Positions 52,116 through 59,904 of a stretch of DNA of 64,000 bases are shown here, one piece after another (the first letter of the stretch is position 1; every line of letters starts with the position of its first letter). The notes under the pieces were generated by a model. It was not told the origin of the DNA. It saw nothing but the letters and a program-made list of their open reading frames with translations, and did not search any database. The DNA lies in NCBI GenBank assembly GCA_002375695.1, contig DFMO01000006.1, forward strand, positions 310,001 through 374,000. The letters are read 5' to 3'. Made by a program: the position numbers and the translations under genes. The DNA is from Flavobacteriaceae bacterium UBA3591 (GTDB lineage: Bacteria; Bacteroidota; Bacteroidia; Flavobacteriales; Flavobacteriaceae).

Positions 52116-52610
52116 TTGAGCGAGAAAAAAAACATACCAAACTTTAAAGTACCCGAAGGTTATTTTGAAACTTTTGAGGATAGGCTTTTTACTAAAATTT
52201 CCGAAGAAAAATTCCCAAAAACTTCTGGATTTACAGTGCCCGATGATTACTTTAACAATCTTGATGAACGCGTTTTAAATAACGCTAAAGCTAAGCCTAC
52301 CAAAGTAGTTAATTTCTTTCCAAAAAAATATTTCGGATACGCTGCAGCTATAGCGGCTAGCCTTTTAATTGCAGTTACAACTTTAAATAATTTTACAACC
52401 AATAGTAGTTTGGAGACTTTAAACTTGGCTTCAATCGATAATTATATTGAAGAAGAAAATTTATATTATGATATTTATGATTTAACTTCTTTAATTGATG
52501 AAAATGAAATTACAAATATTAATCTCGGTGTGCAGTTGTATTCTGAAAGCGCGATAGAAGACTATCTGTTAGAGAATTTGGACACCGAAACTTTAATAAA
52601 CGAACAATGA
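52116..52610 (+). CDS. Single-pass membrane protein, probable anti-sigma factor
   Basis: 164 residues with a TTG start one base after the sigma stop. The N-terminal cytoplasmic half has two similar motifs, FKVPEGYFETFEDRLF and FTVPDDYFNNLDERVL. One transmembrane helix (about 71-88, YAAAIAASLLIAVTTL) is followed by an acidic periplasmic tail. Its position right after an ECF sigma gene and the topology suggest an anti-sigma role, which is inferred. The repeated VPxxYF motif may be the sigma-binding part. Confidence 0.75.
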   Translation: MSEKKNIPNFKVPEGYFETFEDRLFTKISEEKFPKTSGFTVPDDYFNNLDERVLNNAKAKPTKVVNFFPKKYFGYAAAIAASLLIAVTTLNNFTTNSSLETLNLASIDNYIEEENLYYDIYDLTSLIDENEITNINLGVQLYSESAIEDYLLENLDTETLINEQ

Positions 52611-53050
52611 AAAGAATATTAGTTTTATTCCTTTTTATCTCTTGTAGCTTGTTTGCACAAAGTGATAAACACGAAAAAATAAAAGCTTTAAAAACTGCTT
52701 TTATTACAGAAGAGTTAGCTTTAACCCCAGCCGAAGCCGAAAAATTTTGGCCTATTTACAATAGATTTCACGACAAATTTCACGATTTACGGGTAAGAGA
52801 AAAAACGGAAATTTATCAATTCTTAAGAGAAGGTTTAAACGAGCTTACACAAGCCGAAGCCAATAACTTAATAAATTTATACCTCGAGATTGAAAGCAGC
52901 CAAGTAAATCTTAGAAAGCAAATGACGGCCGAGTTAAGAGAAGTAATTTCGCCAAAAAAAATTATTTCGCTAAAAAAAGCCGAAGATGATTTTAAACGGG
53001 AGCTTTTTAAACGGTATAGACAACACCACGGCAAAAAAGATAAAAAATAA
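52607..53050 (+). CDS. Spy/CpxP-like periplasmic protein
   Basis: 147 residues. A signal peptide ends near SLFAQ (18). The mature part is helical with LALTPAEAEKFWPIYNRFHDKF and later LTQAEANNLINLYLEIESSQVNLRKQM, echoing the LTxxQ repeats of Spy/CpxP proteins. Such proteins chaperone unfolded envelope proteins or sense stress. It overlaps the anti-sigma gene by 4 bp and is followed by a strong terminator, so it is the last gene of the sigma operon. Confidence 0.8.
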   Translation: MKRILVLFLFISCSLFAQSDKHEKIKALKTAFITEELALTPAEAEKFWPIYNRFHDKFHDLRVREKTEIYQFLREGLNELTQAEANNLINLYLEIESSQVNLRKQMTAELREVISPKKIISLKKAEDDFKRELFKRYRQHHGKKDKK

Positions 53051-53080
53051 AAAAAGCCCTGAATTATCAGGGCTTTTTTT
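53051..53080. terminator. Bidirectional terminator after the second ECF operon
   Basis: Arms AAAAAGCCCTGA and TCAGGGCTTTTT with a 4-nt loop and T runs both ways. It also ends the convergent DUF2911 gene. Confidence 0.9.
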
Positions 53081-53100
53081 TACTTTGAGAGCAAGCTACA

Positions 53101-53946
53101 TTACATAGCGCCCCATTCTTTTAACGACTTTTCATTTAGTGCAACATAATCAGTATTGCCTGCTTCTTTGGCCATTTTTAATGATTTTTTAGCAGCTTCA
53201 ATAGCACCTTTTTTATCGCCTGCTTTTGCATATATTAAAGCTTTTTGACGCAGTTGCCAAAACCTTGGAGTATCCATCATTTCAAATGATTTATCAATCC
53301 AAGCGCGAGCCTGATTTATATCTTTATCTGCTTGTAAGTAATAAATTGCAGCAGCATAATAGTCATTTGCGCTAGGACCGCTCATTACTTTATTAATATT
53401 TGCAGTAACCTTTTTATCGGTATTAAACTTAATAGGAACGCCAACATAAACTTTTTCCCAAATCATCCCCAAATTAGCCTCGTCGTGTTTTAAGTTATCA
53501 AAACTCATTGTAAAGGTTTCAACATCCATTCCCATTGGGTACGCTTGTGCCGATACTTGAGCAGCTACTTTACTATTATCCCACGTTTCTGGCGTACCCC
53601 AGTTATTTGCATCTGAATAAAAATATACATCCCACGACGAAACCCCTGGCTTTGTATAGATGGCATAAGACCCTGCTTTCAAGGTTTTACCGCCCACCTC
53701 TACGTCTTCACTAAATGTAATTTTAGTATTTGCGTTGGCTCCAGTACGCCAAATAGCATTATAAGGTACCAAACCACCAAAGATTGTTCTTCCTTTTTTA
53801 GAAGGACGAGAATACTCGAGTGTAACATCTGTAAGACCTACCGTTTGTTCAATTTTTTGAAAGGGACTAGATTGTGGCGTTTCAATTTGTGCTGTTATGC
53901 CTTGCGATAAAACTACCGCTACGAAAAGTAAAATAACCTTTTTCAT
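53101..53946 (-). CDS. DUF2911 domain secreted protein
   Basis: 281 residues. A signal peptide ends near GITAQ (20). The DUF2911 domain (about 25-165) has the family's VTLEYSRPSKKGRTIFGGLVPY, WRTGANANTKITFS and LKAGSYAIYTKPG. The C-terminal part (about 190-280) is helical with TPR-like repeats (YAKAGDKKGAIEAAKKSLKMA). Function is unknown. It converges on the second ECF operon across a shared terminator. Confidence 0.9.
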   Translation of the reverse strand: MKKVILLFVAVVLSQGITAQIETPQSSPFQKIEQTVGLTDVTLEYSRPSKKGRTIFGGLVPYNAIWRTGANANTKITFSEDVEVGGKTLKAGSYAIYTKPGVSSWDVYFYSDANNWGTPETWDNSKVAAQVSAQAYPMGMDVETFTMSFDNLKHDEANLGMIWEKVYVGVPIKFNTDKKVTANINKVMSGPSANDYYAAAIYYLQADKDINQARAWIDKSFEMMDTPRFWQLRQKALIYAKAGDKKGAIEAAKKSLKMAKEAGNTDYVALNEKSLKEWGAM

Positions 53947-54157
53947 GATAATGATATTTAGTTGTTTATAATGTGTACGAAGTTACTGTAAGCTAAATTT
54001 TAAAAAGTTAATAAAACCTTAAATTACCACCTTACACCTTATTTAACAACCTACTGACCGTAAATAATTTACGTTGAATAACCTTCTTTGTTAATTTTTT
54101 GTTTAATCTTTTTTAAATATGATAAAACAACCTAACTTTAGTGAAAAAGTTTACAAG

Positions 54158-54274
54158 ATGAAAAAGATAGTCAGCAAATTATTTAAGCCAAGCTTACGCA
54201 ACCAACAAATTAAAGCAAATACTTATAGATTATTAAGTATGAACAGAAGGTTGACTTTACGACAAGGCAAATAA
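54158..54274 (+). CDS. Small basic protein, possible
   Basis: A 38-codon reading frame (MKKIVSKLFKPSLRNQQIKA...), with 13 Lys or Arg residues and no acidic ones, ending 6 bp before the SRPBCC gene. It starts with ATG and lies on the strand of that operon. The strong basic bias and the position argue for a real coding gene, but no family is recognised and no Shine-Dalgarno can be used as a test in this phylum. It could be a leader peptide. Confidence 0.5.
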   Translation: MKKIVSKLFKPSLRNQQIKANTYRLLSMNRRLTLRQGK

Positions 54275-54280
54275 TAGTCG

Positions 54281-54751
54281 ATGAAGATTTTTAAACTTCA
54301 TACAAAACAAAATTTACCAATAACTCTAGAGGAAGCCTGGGGTTTTTTTTCCGACCCTAAAAATCTAAAAACAATTACCCCAGACTATATGGGTTTTAAT
54401 ATTCAATCTGGGGCTAATTCTTCCATGTACCCAGGGCAAATTATAGAGTATATCGTAACGCCCCTATTCAATATAAAAACTAAATGGGTTACAGAAATTA
54501 CACACGTTGAAGAACAAAAATACTTTGTTGACGAACAGCGCTTTGGTCCCTATTCGCTTTGGCACCACAAACATTTTTTTAAAGAAATTGAAGGAGGAGT
54601 TGCTATTGATGATTTAGTACACTACAAACTTCCTTTTGGTTTTTTGGGTAGCCTTGTTCACCCTATTTTGGTTAAACCAAAACTCGATGAAATATTTAAT
54701 TATCGTCGTGAAAAATTGATAGCGCTTTTTGGAACAATTAAAACAGATTAA
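54281..54751 (+). CDS. SRPBCC family (START-like) protein
   Basis: 156 residues of the helix-grip fold. The opening LPITLEEAWGFFSDPKNLKTITP is typical of the polyketide-cyclase/dehydrase-like group, with VTEITHVEEQKYFVDEQRFGPYSLWHHKHFF in the middle. The fold binds hydrophobic ligands; the ligand here is unknown. It overlaps the photolyase gene by one base (TTAATGA), and SRPBCC proteins often accompany photolyase-type genes, so a common light- or damage-related regulon is plausible. Confidence 0.85.
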   Translation: MKIFKLHTKQNLPITLEEAWGFFSDPKNLKTITPDYMGFNIQSGANSSMYPGQIIEYIVTPLFNIKTKWVTEITHVEEQKYFVDEQRFGPYSLWHHKHFFKEIEGGVAIDDLVHYKLPFGFLGSLVHPILVKPKLDEIFNYRREKLIALFGTIKTD

Positions 54752-56058
54752 TGAATACTAAAGTTACTATTTTTTGGTTCCGAAGAGACCTGAGAATTGA
54801 CGATAATGTTGGATTTTACAATGCTTTACGTGGCGATTATCTGGTAGTTCCCATATTTATTTTCGACACAGAAATAATAGACGAGCTCCCTAAAAATGAT
54901 GCACGAATAACTTTTATTTTTGAAACACTTCAAAAAATGCGAAAAGAATTGCAATTGCACGGTAGCAGTATTGCAATTTATCACGGAAAACCTTCAGAAA
55001 TTTTTTCAAAGCTAATTTCAGAATACAATATTCAACAGGTTGTAACTAACCATGATTATGAGCCCTATGCCAAGCAACGCGATGCTGAAATAGAAAAATT
55101 ACTCGCTAAAGAACAAATTGATTTTACAACCTATAAAGACCAAGTAATTTTTGAAAAAGACGAAGTTGTAAAAAGCGATGGCGCCCCATATATTGTATAC
55201 ACGCCGTATATGAAGCTTTGGAAAAGTAAGTTTAACGATGAATGGGACAATAAAATTTACTACACTTCCGAATATTTATCTAATTTGTATCAAAATTCAC
55301 GTCTACCAAATTTAAGTTTGACCGATCTTAATTTTGAAAAATCGCAGATAGAAGTTCCCGAATTCACCGTAACCCCCACGTTAATCCAAGATTACGAAAA
55401 AGACAGAAATTTTCCTGCCCGTTATGCTACTTCGCACTTAGGTCCGCATCTTCGCTTTGGCACCGTTAGCATCAGAAAAATAATTAAAAAAGCGATTAAT
55501 GAAAAAAATGAAGTGTTTTGGCAAGAATTGATTTGGCGCGAATTTTTTATGCAAATTTTATGGCATTTTCCCGAGACAGTCGAAAATGCTTTTAAACCAA
55601 AATACGACCGTATTGAATGGCGAAATAATGAAACGGAATTTAAAAAATGGAAAGAAGGCAAAACAGGCTTCCCGTTGGTAGACGCAGGTATGAGGCAATT
55701 AGATAAAACAGGATACATGCACAATCGCGTTAGAATGTTGGTGGCTAGTTTTTTATGTAAACACTTATTGATTGACTGGCGTTGGGGCGAAGCCTATTTT
55801 GCCGAAAAACTTTTAGATTATGAAATGGCCAGCAACGTTGGTAATTGGCAATGGGCAGCCGGCAGCGGTGTAGACGCAGCCCCGTATTTCAGAATATTTA
55901 ATCCAACAACACAAATTGAAAAATTTGACAAAAATTTAAAATACATTAAAAAGTATGTTCCAGAATTTGATACCGATTCATACCCCGAAAAAATTGTTGA
56001 TCATAAAGAAGCCCGCGAACGCTGTTTAAAGACCTATAAGGCTGCCCTTTCAAAGTAA
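54751..56058 (+). CDS. phr: Deoxyribodipyrimidine photolyase (class I cryptochrome/photolyase family)
   Basis: 435 residues. The N-terminal alpha/beta domain (IFWFRRDLRIDDN) binds the antenna chromophore. The helical FAD domain has WQELIWREFFMQILWHFP, GFPLVDAGMRQLDKTGYMHNRVRM (near 310-335) and NVGNWQWAAGSGVDAAPYFRIFNP. It repairs UV-induced pyrimidine dimers with blue light. Length is slightly short for the family (about 430-470), with all core motifs intact. CPD specificity is inferred from the class. Confidence 0.93.
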   Translation: MNTKVTIFWFRRDLRIDDNVGFYNALRGDYLVVPIFIFDTEIIDELPKNDARITFIFETLQKMRKELQLHGSSIAIYHGKPSEIFSKLISEYNIQQVVTNHDYEPYAKQRDAEIEKLLAKEQIDFTTYKDQVIFEKDEVVKSDGAPYIVYTPYMKLWKSKFNDEWDNKIYYTSEYLSNLYQNSRLPNLSLTDLNFEKSQIEVPEFTVTPTLIQDYEKDRNFPARYATSHLGPHLRFGTVSIRKIIKKAINEKNEVFWQELIWREFFMQILWHFPETVENAFKPKYDRIEWRNNETEFKKWKEGKTGFPLVDAGMRQLDKTGYMHNRVRMLVASFLCKHLLIDWRWGEAYFAEKLLDYEMASNVGNWQWAAGSGVDAAPYFRIFNPTTQIEKFDKNLKYIKKYVPEFDTDSYPEKIVDHKEARERCLKTYKAALSK

Positions 56059-56246
56059 ATTACACAACAAAAAGTGGAATTTAATAAATTATTAATCAAC
56101 ATTCACAACTTCCTTATAACCTTAAATTTTTCAGTTGAATAATGGTTTGTTAAAAATTTTGTAATTTGAACTAAATTTTGGGCGGTTGTGCACAATTTTT
56201 TCTACTCTTGCAATGTTAATAATGCCTTTCAAACAAACCCGAAATT

Positions 56247-56834
56247 ATGAATAAGATTTTTTTAGCGACCCTAGCTTTATTTTTTGCCTCTATAACATTA
56301 ACAGCGCAGGAAGATGTTCAAGTTATTTCTAATACACTTGAAGACCAAATGACCGAAGCATTCACCAAAAGTAACAGTTATCAAGAATATAAGGTTATTA
56401 AAAAAACTAAGTTAGCTACTTTAAAAAAGAACGTATTAGATTCGGTTGCAGCTTTTGAAAATAAAATAAACGCACAGCAAAGTGAAATTGCTTTAAATAC
56501 AAAGCGAATAGACTCTCTCCAAAATGCACTGCAAAACACCCAGCAAGATTTAGCCTTATCTCGCGAAAAAGAAGACGGAATTGAGATTTTTGGCGTTTTA
56601 ACTTCAAAAACAACGTATAATACTATTATGTGGAGTATTATTATTGGGTTATTAATTATTGCCGGAATTTTATTCTTTAGGTTTTTAAACAATCACAAAC
56701 TAACCAAAGCGGCTCAATTAAAATTAGCCGAAATGGAAATAGAATTGGAAGACCATCGTAGAAACAGCTTAGAACGAGAACAAAAGTTGCGCAGAAAGCT
56801 TCAAGACGAAATTAACAAAAACCGTAAAGTATAA
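56247..56834 (+). CDS. Exported coiled-coil membrane protein, function unknown
   Basis: 195 residues. A signal peptide ends near LTAQ (21). A coiled coil (about 60-105, NKINAQQSEIALNTKRIDSL) precedes a transmembrane helix (about 127-147, TIMWSIIIGLLIIAGILFF). A second charged coiled coil follows to the C-terminus (LKLAEMEIELEDHRRNS). The layout suggests a scaffold spanning the membrane with helical parts on both sides. I recognise no family. It is convergent with murA, 5 bp between stop codons. Confidence 0.75.
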   Translation: MNKIFLATLALFFASITLTAQEDVQVISNTLEDQMTEAFTKSNSYQEYKVIKKTKLATLKKNVLDSVAAFENKINAQQSEIALNTKRIDSLQNALQNTQQDLALSREKEDGIEIFGVLTSKTTYNTIMWSIIIGLLIIAGILFFRFLNNHKLTKAAQLKLAEMEIELEDHRRNSLEREQKLRRKLQDEINKNRKV

Positions 56835-56839
56835 TTACT

Positions 56840-58147
56840 TTACACACGTTTTACTTTGGCTCCAATAGCTCGCAGCCTTTCGTCTATATTTTCGTACCCC
56901 CTGTCAATTTGCTCAATATTGTGAATTGTACTAGTTCCTTTAGCCGATAAAGCCGCAATTAACAACGAAATACCGGCGCGAATATCGGGAGAAACCATGG
57001 TTGTAGCTTTAAGTGTAGACGTAAAATTATGACCTATTACAGTAGCTCGGTGCGGATCGCATAAAATAATTTTAGCCCCCATATCTATCAACTTATCAAC
57101 AAAAAACAGACGGCTTTCAAACATTTTTTGATGAATTAAAACGCTCCCTTTGGCTTGGGTGCACACTACAAGCACAATACTCAGTAAATCTGGTGTAAAT
57201 CCGGGCCACGGCGCATCGGCTACGGTAAGGATAGAACCATCAATATAGCCCTGAATTTCATACTCATCTTGCGACGGAATATGAAGATCATCGCCTCTTT
57301 TGTTAAGCGTAATACCAAGTTTTCTAAATGTTTCGGGAATCAACCCTAAGTTTTCCCAACTTACATTTTTTATAGTTATTTCACTTTGTGTCATGGCTGC
57401 CAGTCCAATCCAACTGCCAATTTCAATCATATCTGGAAGAATACGGTGGTCGCAACCACCCAATTCTTTAACTCCCTCAATTTCCAGTAAGTTAGAACCT
57501 ACGCCCTTAATTTGAGCACCCATAGCATTCAGCATTTTACAAAGCTGCTGAATATACGGTTCGCAAGCTGCGTTGTAAATTGTGGTTTTGCCTTTTGCCA
57601 AAACAGCAGCCATTACAATGTTTGCAGTTCCTGTAACCGAAGCCTGATCTAACAACATATAAGCCCCCGTTAATCCATTGGGTGCCTCTACGCCATAAAA
57701 CCGTTCTTCTCTATTGTATCTAAACTTTGCACCCAATTTTATAAATCCTTCAAAGTGGGTGTCTAATCTTCTTCTTCCAATTTTATCACCGCCTGGTCGT
57801 GGAATATATCCTTTACCAAACCGTGCTAAAAGCGGCCCTACGATCATAATAGAACCACGTAAAGAACTTCCTTCTTTTTTAAATAATTCAGATTCGAGGT
57901 ATTTTAAATCAAGATCGTCTGCAATAAACGAATATTTTCCTTTAGAGAGTTTTTCAATTTTTACACCTAAATTTTCTAAAATAGATATTAATTTATTTAC
58001 ATCCAGAATGTCTGGAATATTCTCAATTACAACTTTTTCTGGTGTTAATAATACAGCGCAAAGTATTTGTAACGCTTCATTTTTGGCACCTTGAGGCGTA
58101 ATTTCACCTTGGAGCTTATGCCCGCCCTCTATCTGAAAAGTTCCCAT
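56840..58147 (-). CDS. murA: UDP-N-acetylglucosamine 1-carboxyvinyltransferase, Asp active-site variant
   Basis: 435 residues, catalysing the first committed step of peptidoglycan synthesis (PEP transfer to UDP-GlcNAc). K22 (GAKNEAL) and the LRGSIMIVGPLLARFG segment are conserved. The active-site loop reads PRPGGDKIGRRRLDTH: D121 replaces the usual Cys (C115 in E. coli). An Asp at this position is known to make MurA insensitive to fosfomycin. It lies 17 bp after the DUF4290 gene, probably in one operon. Confidence 0.95.
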   Translation of the reverse strand: MGTFQIEGGHKLQGEITPQGAKNEALQILCAVLLTPEKVVIENIPDILDVNKLISILENLGVKIEKLSKGKYSFIADDLDLKYLESELFKKEGSSLRGSIMIVGPLLARFGKGYIPRPGGDKIGRRRLDTHFEGFIKLGAKFRYNREERFYGVEAPNGLTGAYMLLDQASVTGTANIVMAAVLAKGKTTIYNAACEPYIQQLCKMLNAMGAQIKGVGSNLLEIEGVKELGGCDHRILPDMIEIGSWIGLAAMTQSEITIKNVSWENLGLIPETFRKLGITLNKRGDDLHIPSQDEYEIQGYIDGSILTVADAPWPGFTPDLLSIVLVVCTQAKGSVLIHQKMFESRLFFVDKLIDMGAKIILCDPHRATVIGHNFTSTLKATTMVSPDIRAGISLLIAALSAKGTSTIHNIEQIDRGYENIDERLRAIGAKVKRV

Positions 58148-58164
58148 AAATTATACTTGAAATT

Positions 58165-58821
58165 TTAGTAACGCTTACGATTGCGGTTTGAATTAGATTT
58201 GTAGTTTTTCTTGTTTGAGCTATTAGAACTATAGCGCTTTTTATTCTTTAATAAATTGGAAGCATCACTTAAGTCTTCCTGACTATTTTTTAAATTAATT
58301 CTTCCTTCCGAAAGCTCAAATAGGTGGTCAAAAATCACGTCGTCTTCAACGGTATCTTTGTTCCAGTTAAGGAAGCATTTTTTCATATGGTTGGCAATAG
58401 TAAGTATTAAGCCTTCCTTTTTATCTCCTTCTTCCCATTGGCTAGCCACATCTATCATTCTTTTAATATTGTTTCCGTAAAAACGATATTTTGGATGATT
58501 TTGCGGATACTTTAAAGGCTCCGGACGCTCCATTAATTCATCGCGAGAAGGTTTGGGATACGGCGAGTCTACGTCGAGTTTAAAGTCTGAAATGATAAAT
58601 AGTTGATCCCAAAGCATGGGCTGAAAATCTGGCACATCGCGAAGATGCGGGTTGAGATTCCCCATTACCGCAATGATGCCCTTGGCTATTTTATTACGTT
58701 CGTTTTTATCTTCGGTGGCAATGGCGTGATCTACCATTTTTTGAATATGCCGCCCGTATTCGGGAATGATTAATTTAGGACGCTCTGTATTGTATTCTAT
58801 TTGTGCTACTTCTTGTATCAA
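58165..58821 (-). CDS. DUF4290 domain protein
   Basis: 218 residues with a TTG start (TTG ATA CAA GAA). The N-terminal 165 residues form the DUF4290 domain (QIEYNTERPKLIIPEYGRHIQKM, IAKGIIAVMGNLNPHLRD, KYRFYGNNIKRMIDVA). The C-terminal tail (from about 180) is rich in Asn, Ser, Lys and Arg and probably disordered. Function is unknown; the place before murA suggests a cell-envelope link. The gene lies between DUF493 and murA on the same strand. Confidence 0.85.
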   Translation of the reverse strand: MIQEVAQIEYNTERPKLIIPEYGRHIQKMVDHAIATEDKNERNKIAKGIIAVMGNLNPHLRDVPDFQPMLWDQLFIISDFKLDVDSPYPKPSRDELMERPEPLKYPQNHPKYRFYGNNIKRMIDVASQWEEGDKKEGLILTIANHMKKCFLNWNKDTVEDDVIFDHLFELSEGRINLKNSQEDLSDASNLLKNKKRYSSNSSNKKNYKSNSNRNRKRY

Positions 58822-58895
58822 ATTATATTTATTAAAGGGAAAGAATCGTTTTTCGGAAAGATTGAAAAATCATTTCAGACGCAAAATACTAAAAA

Positions 58896-59186
58896 TTATA
58901 GTGAAATAACGCCTTCAACCTTAGAAACTTCAAGATATTTTTCTACAACTTCTTCTGGAGAATTGAGCGTAACTTTTACCGAAACACTCGAGTAAGTTCC
59001 TTTAGATGAATCTCTTGTAGTAATTTGAGCATCGGTTTTGTCAAAAATTGCGTTAATTTCGGCAATTTTATCCAGGTTTGCAGGCACTATAAACTTGTAA
59101 AGATATGGTGCAGGCCAAGTTGTATCTTCCTTAAGCTGTTTTCTTAATCGTTCGTAAAATTCTGAAGTTTTCTTATCTAAATCCAT
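58896..59186 (-). CDS. DUF493 family protein (YbeD-like)
   Basis: 96 residues. WPAPYLYKFIVPANLDKIAEI opens the domain and VSVKVTLNSPEEVVEKYLEVSKVEGVISL closes it, an ACT-like ferredoxin fold. The E. coli relative YbeD has been linked to LipB-type lipoate metabolism only by gene neighbourhood; no such gene is here. It leads the DUF493-DUF4290-murA cluster, 74 bp before the DUF4290 start. Confidence 0.85.
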   Translation of the reverse strand: MDLDKKTSEFYERLRKQLKEDTTWPAPYLYKFIVPANLDKIAEINAIFDKTDAQITTRDSSKGTYSSVSVKVTLNSPEEVVEKYLEVSKVEGVISL

Positions 59187-59212
59187 TAAAATTGTAATAG
59201 CTATATAAGCTA

Positions 59213-59220
59213 CAAAGATA
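59213..59220 (-). promoter_or_regulatory. -7 promoter element of the DUF493-murA operon
   Basis: On the minus strand TATCTTTG matches TAnnTTTG, 27 nt before the DUF493 start. A second match (TATATTTG, 59239-59232) lies 19 bp upstream. Confidence 0.55.
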
Positions 59221-59270
59221 CACTTTCACCACAAATATATATTTACTTACTTTGTAGAAAATTGTGAGGT

Positions 59271-59819
59271 TTGAGTAAACAACGAATTGTAATTACCGGT
59301 GGACCCGGTTCAGGCAAAACAGCTTTAATAAATTATTTGGAAAAGGAAGGATACCCTGTTATGCACGAAATATCGCGCCAAGTAACCCTCGAAGCGCAAA
59401 GACAAGGCATAGAACAATTATTTTTAGAAAACCCTATCCTCTTTAGCGAAAAGTTATTAGAGGGTAGATTAAAACAATTTCAAGAGGGTGCAAATTTTGC
59501 AGCGCCAGTACTGTTCTACGATCGCGGTATGCCCGATGTAATAGCATATATGGAATTTGTTGACATTCATTATCCCAAAAATTTTTCAGAAACTTGTAAG
59601 GAATATAGATACGATAAAGTTTTTGTTTTACCCCCTTGGGAAGAAATTTATGAGCAGGACAATGAACGTTACGAATCTTTTAATCAAGCCGAAAAAATAT
59701 TCGACTTTTTAAAGCAAGGTTACGTTAATTACGGGTATAATGTTACCGAAGTACCCATTGGTACAATTAAAGAACGTGCCGATTTTATTTTGGAAAAAAT
59801 TAGGGCAACTCGCTATTAA
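59271..59819 (+). CDS. P-loop NTPase (AAA_28 type)
   Basis: 182 residues with a TTG start (TTG AGT AAA CAA), required because the P-loop begins only six residues later. Walker A is ITGGPGSGKTALI (about 7-19), and LFYDRGMPDVIAYM is the DRG-type motif of the family. VPIGTIKERADFILEKI closes it. The AAA_28 group includes NadR-like and Ttd14-like kinases. The substrate is unknown. It is divergent to DUF493 and precedes recQ by 85 bp. Confidence 0.82.
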   Translation: MSKQRIVITGGPGSGKTALINYLEKEGYPVMHEISRQVTLEAQRQGIEQLFLENPILFSEKLLEGRLKQFQEGANFAAPVLFYDRGMPDVIAYMEFVDIHYPKNFSETCKEYRYDKVFVLPPWEEIYEQDNERYESFNQAEKIFDFLKQGYVNYGYNVTEVPIGTIKERADFILEKIRATRY

Positions 59820-59904
59820 ACAGTATGAATTTAAATCTTTATTTATACCTTTAATGTGCTAATATTCAATTTAGAACGCACTTTATTAAGCAACACTTGT
59901 AAAC

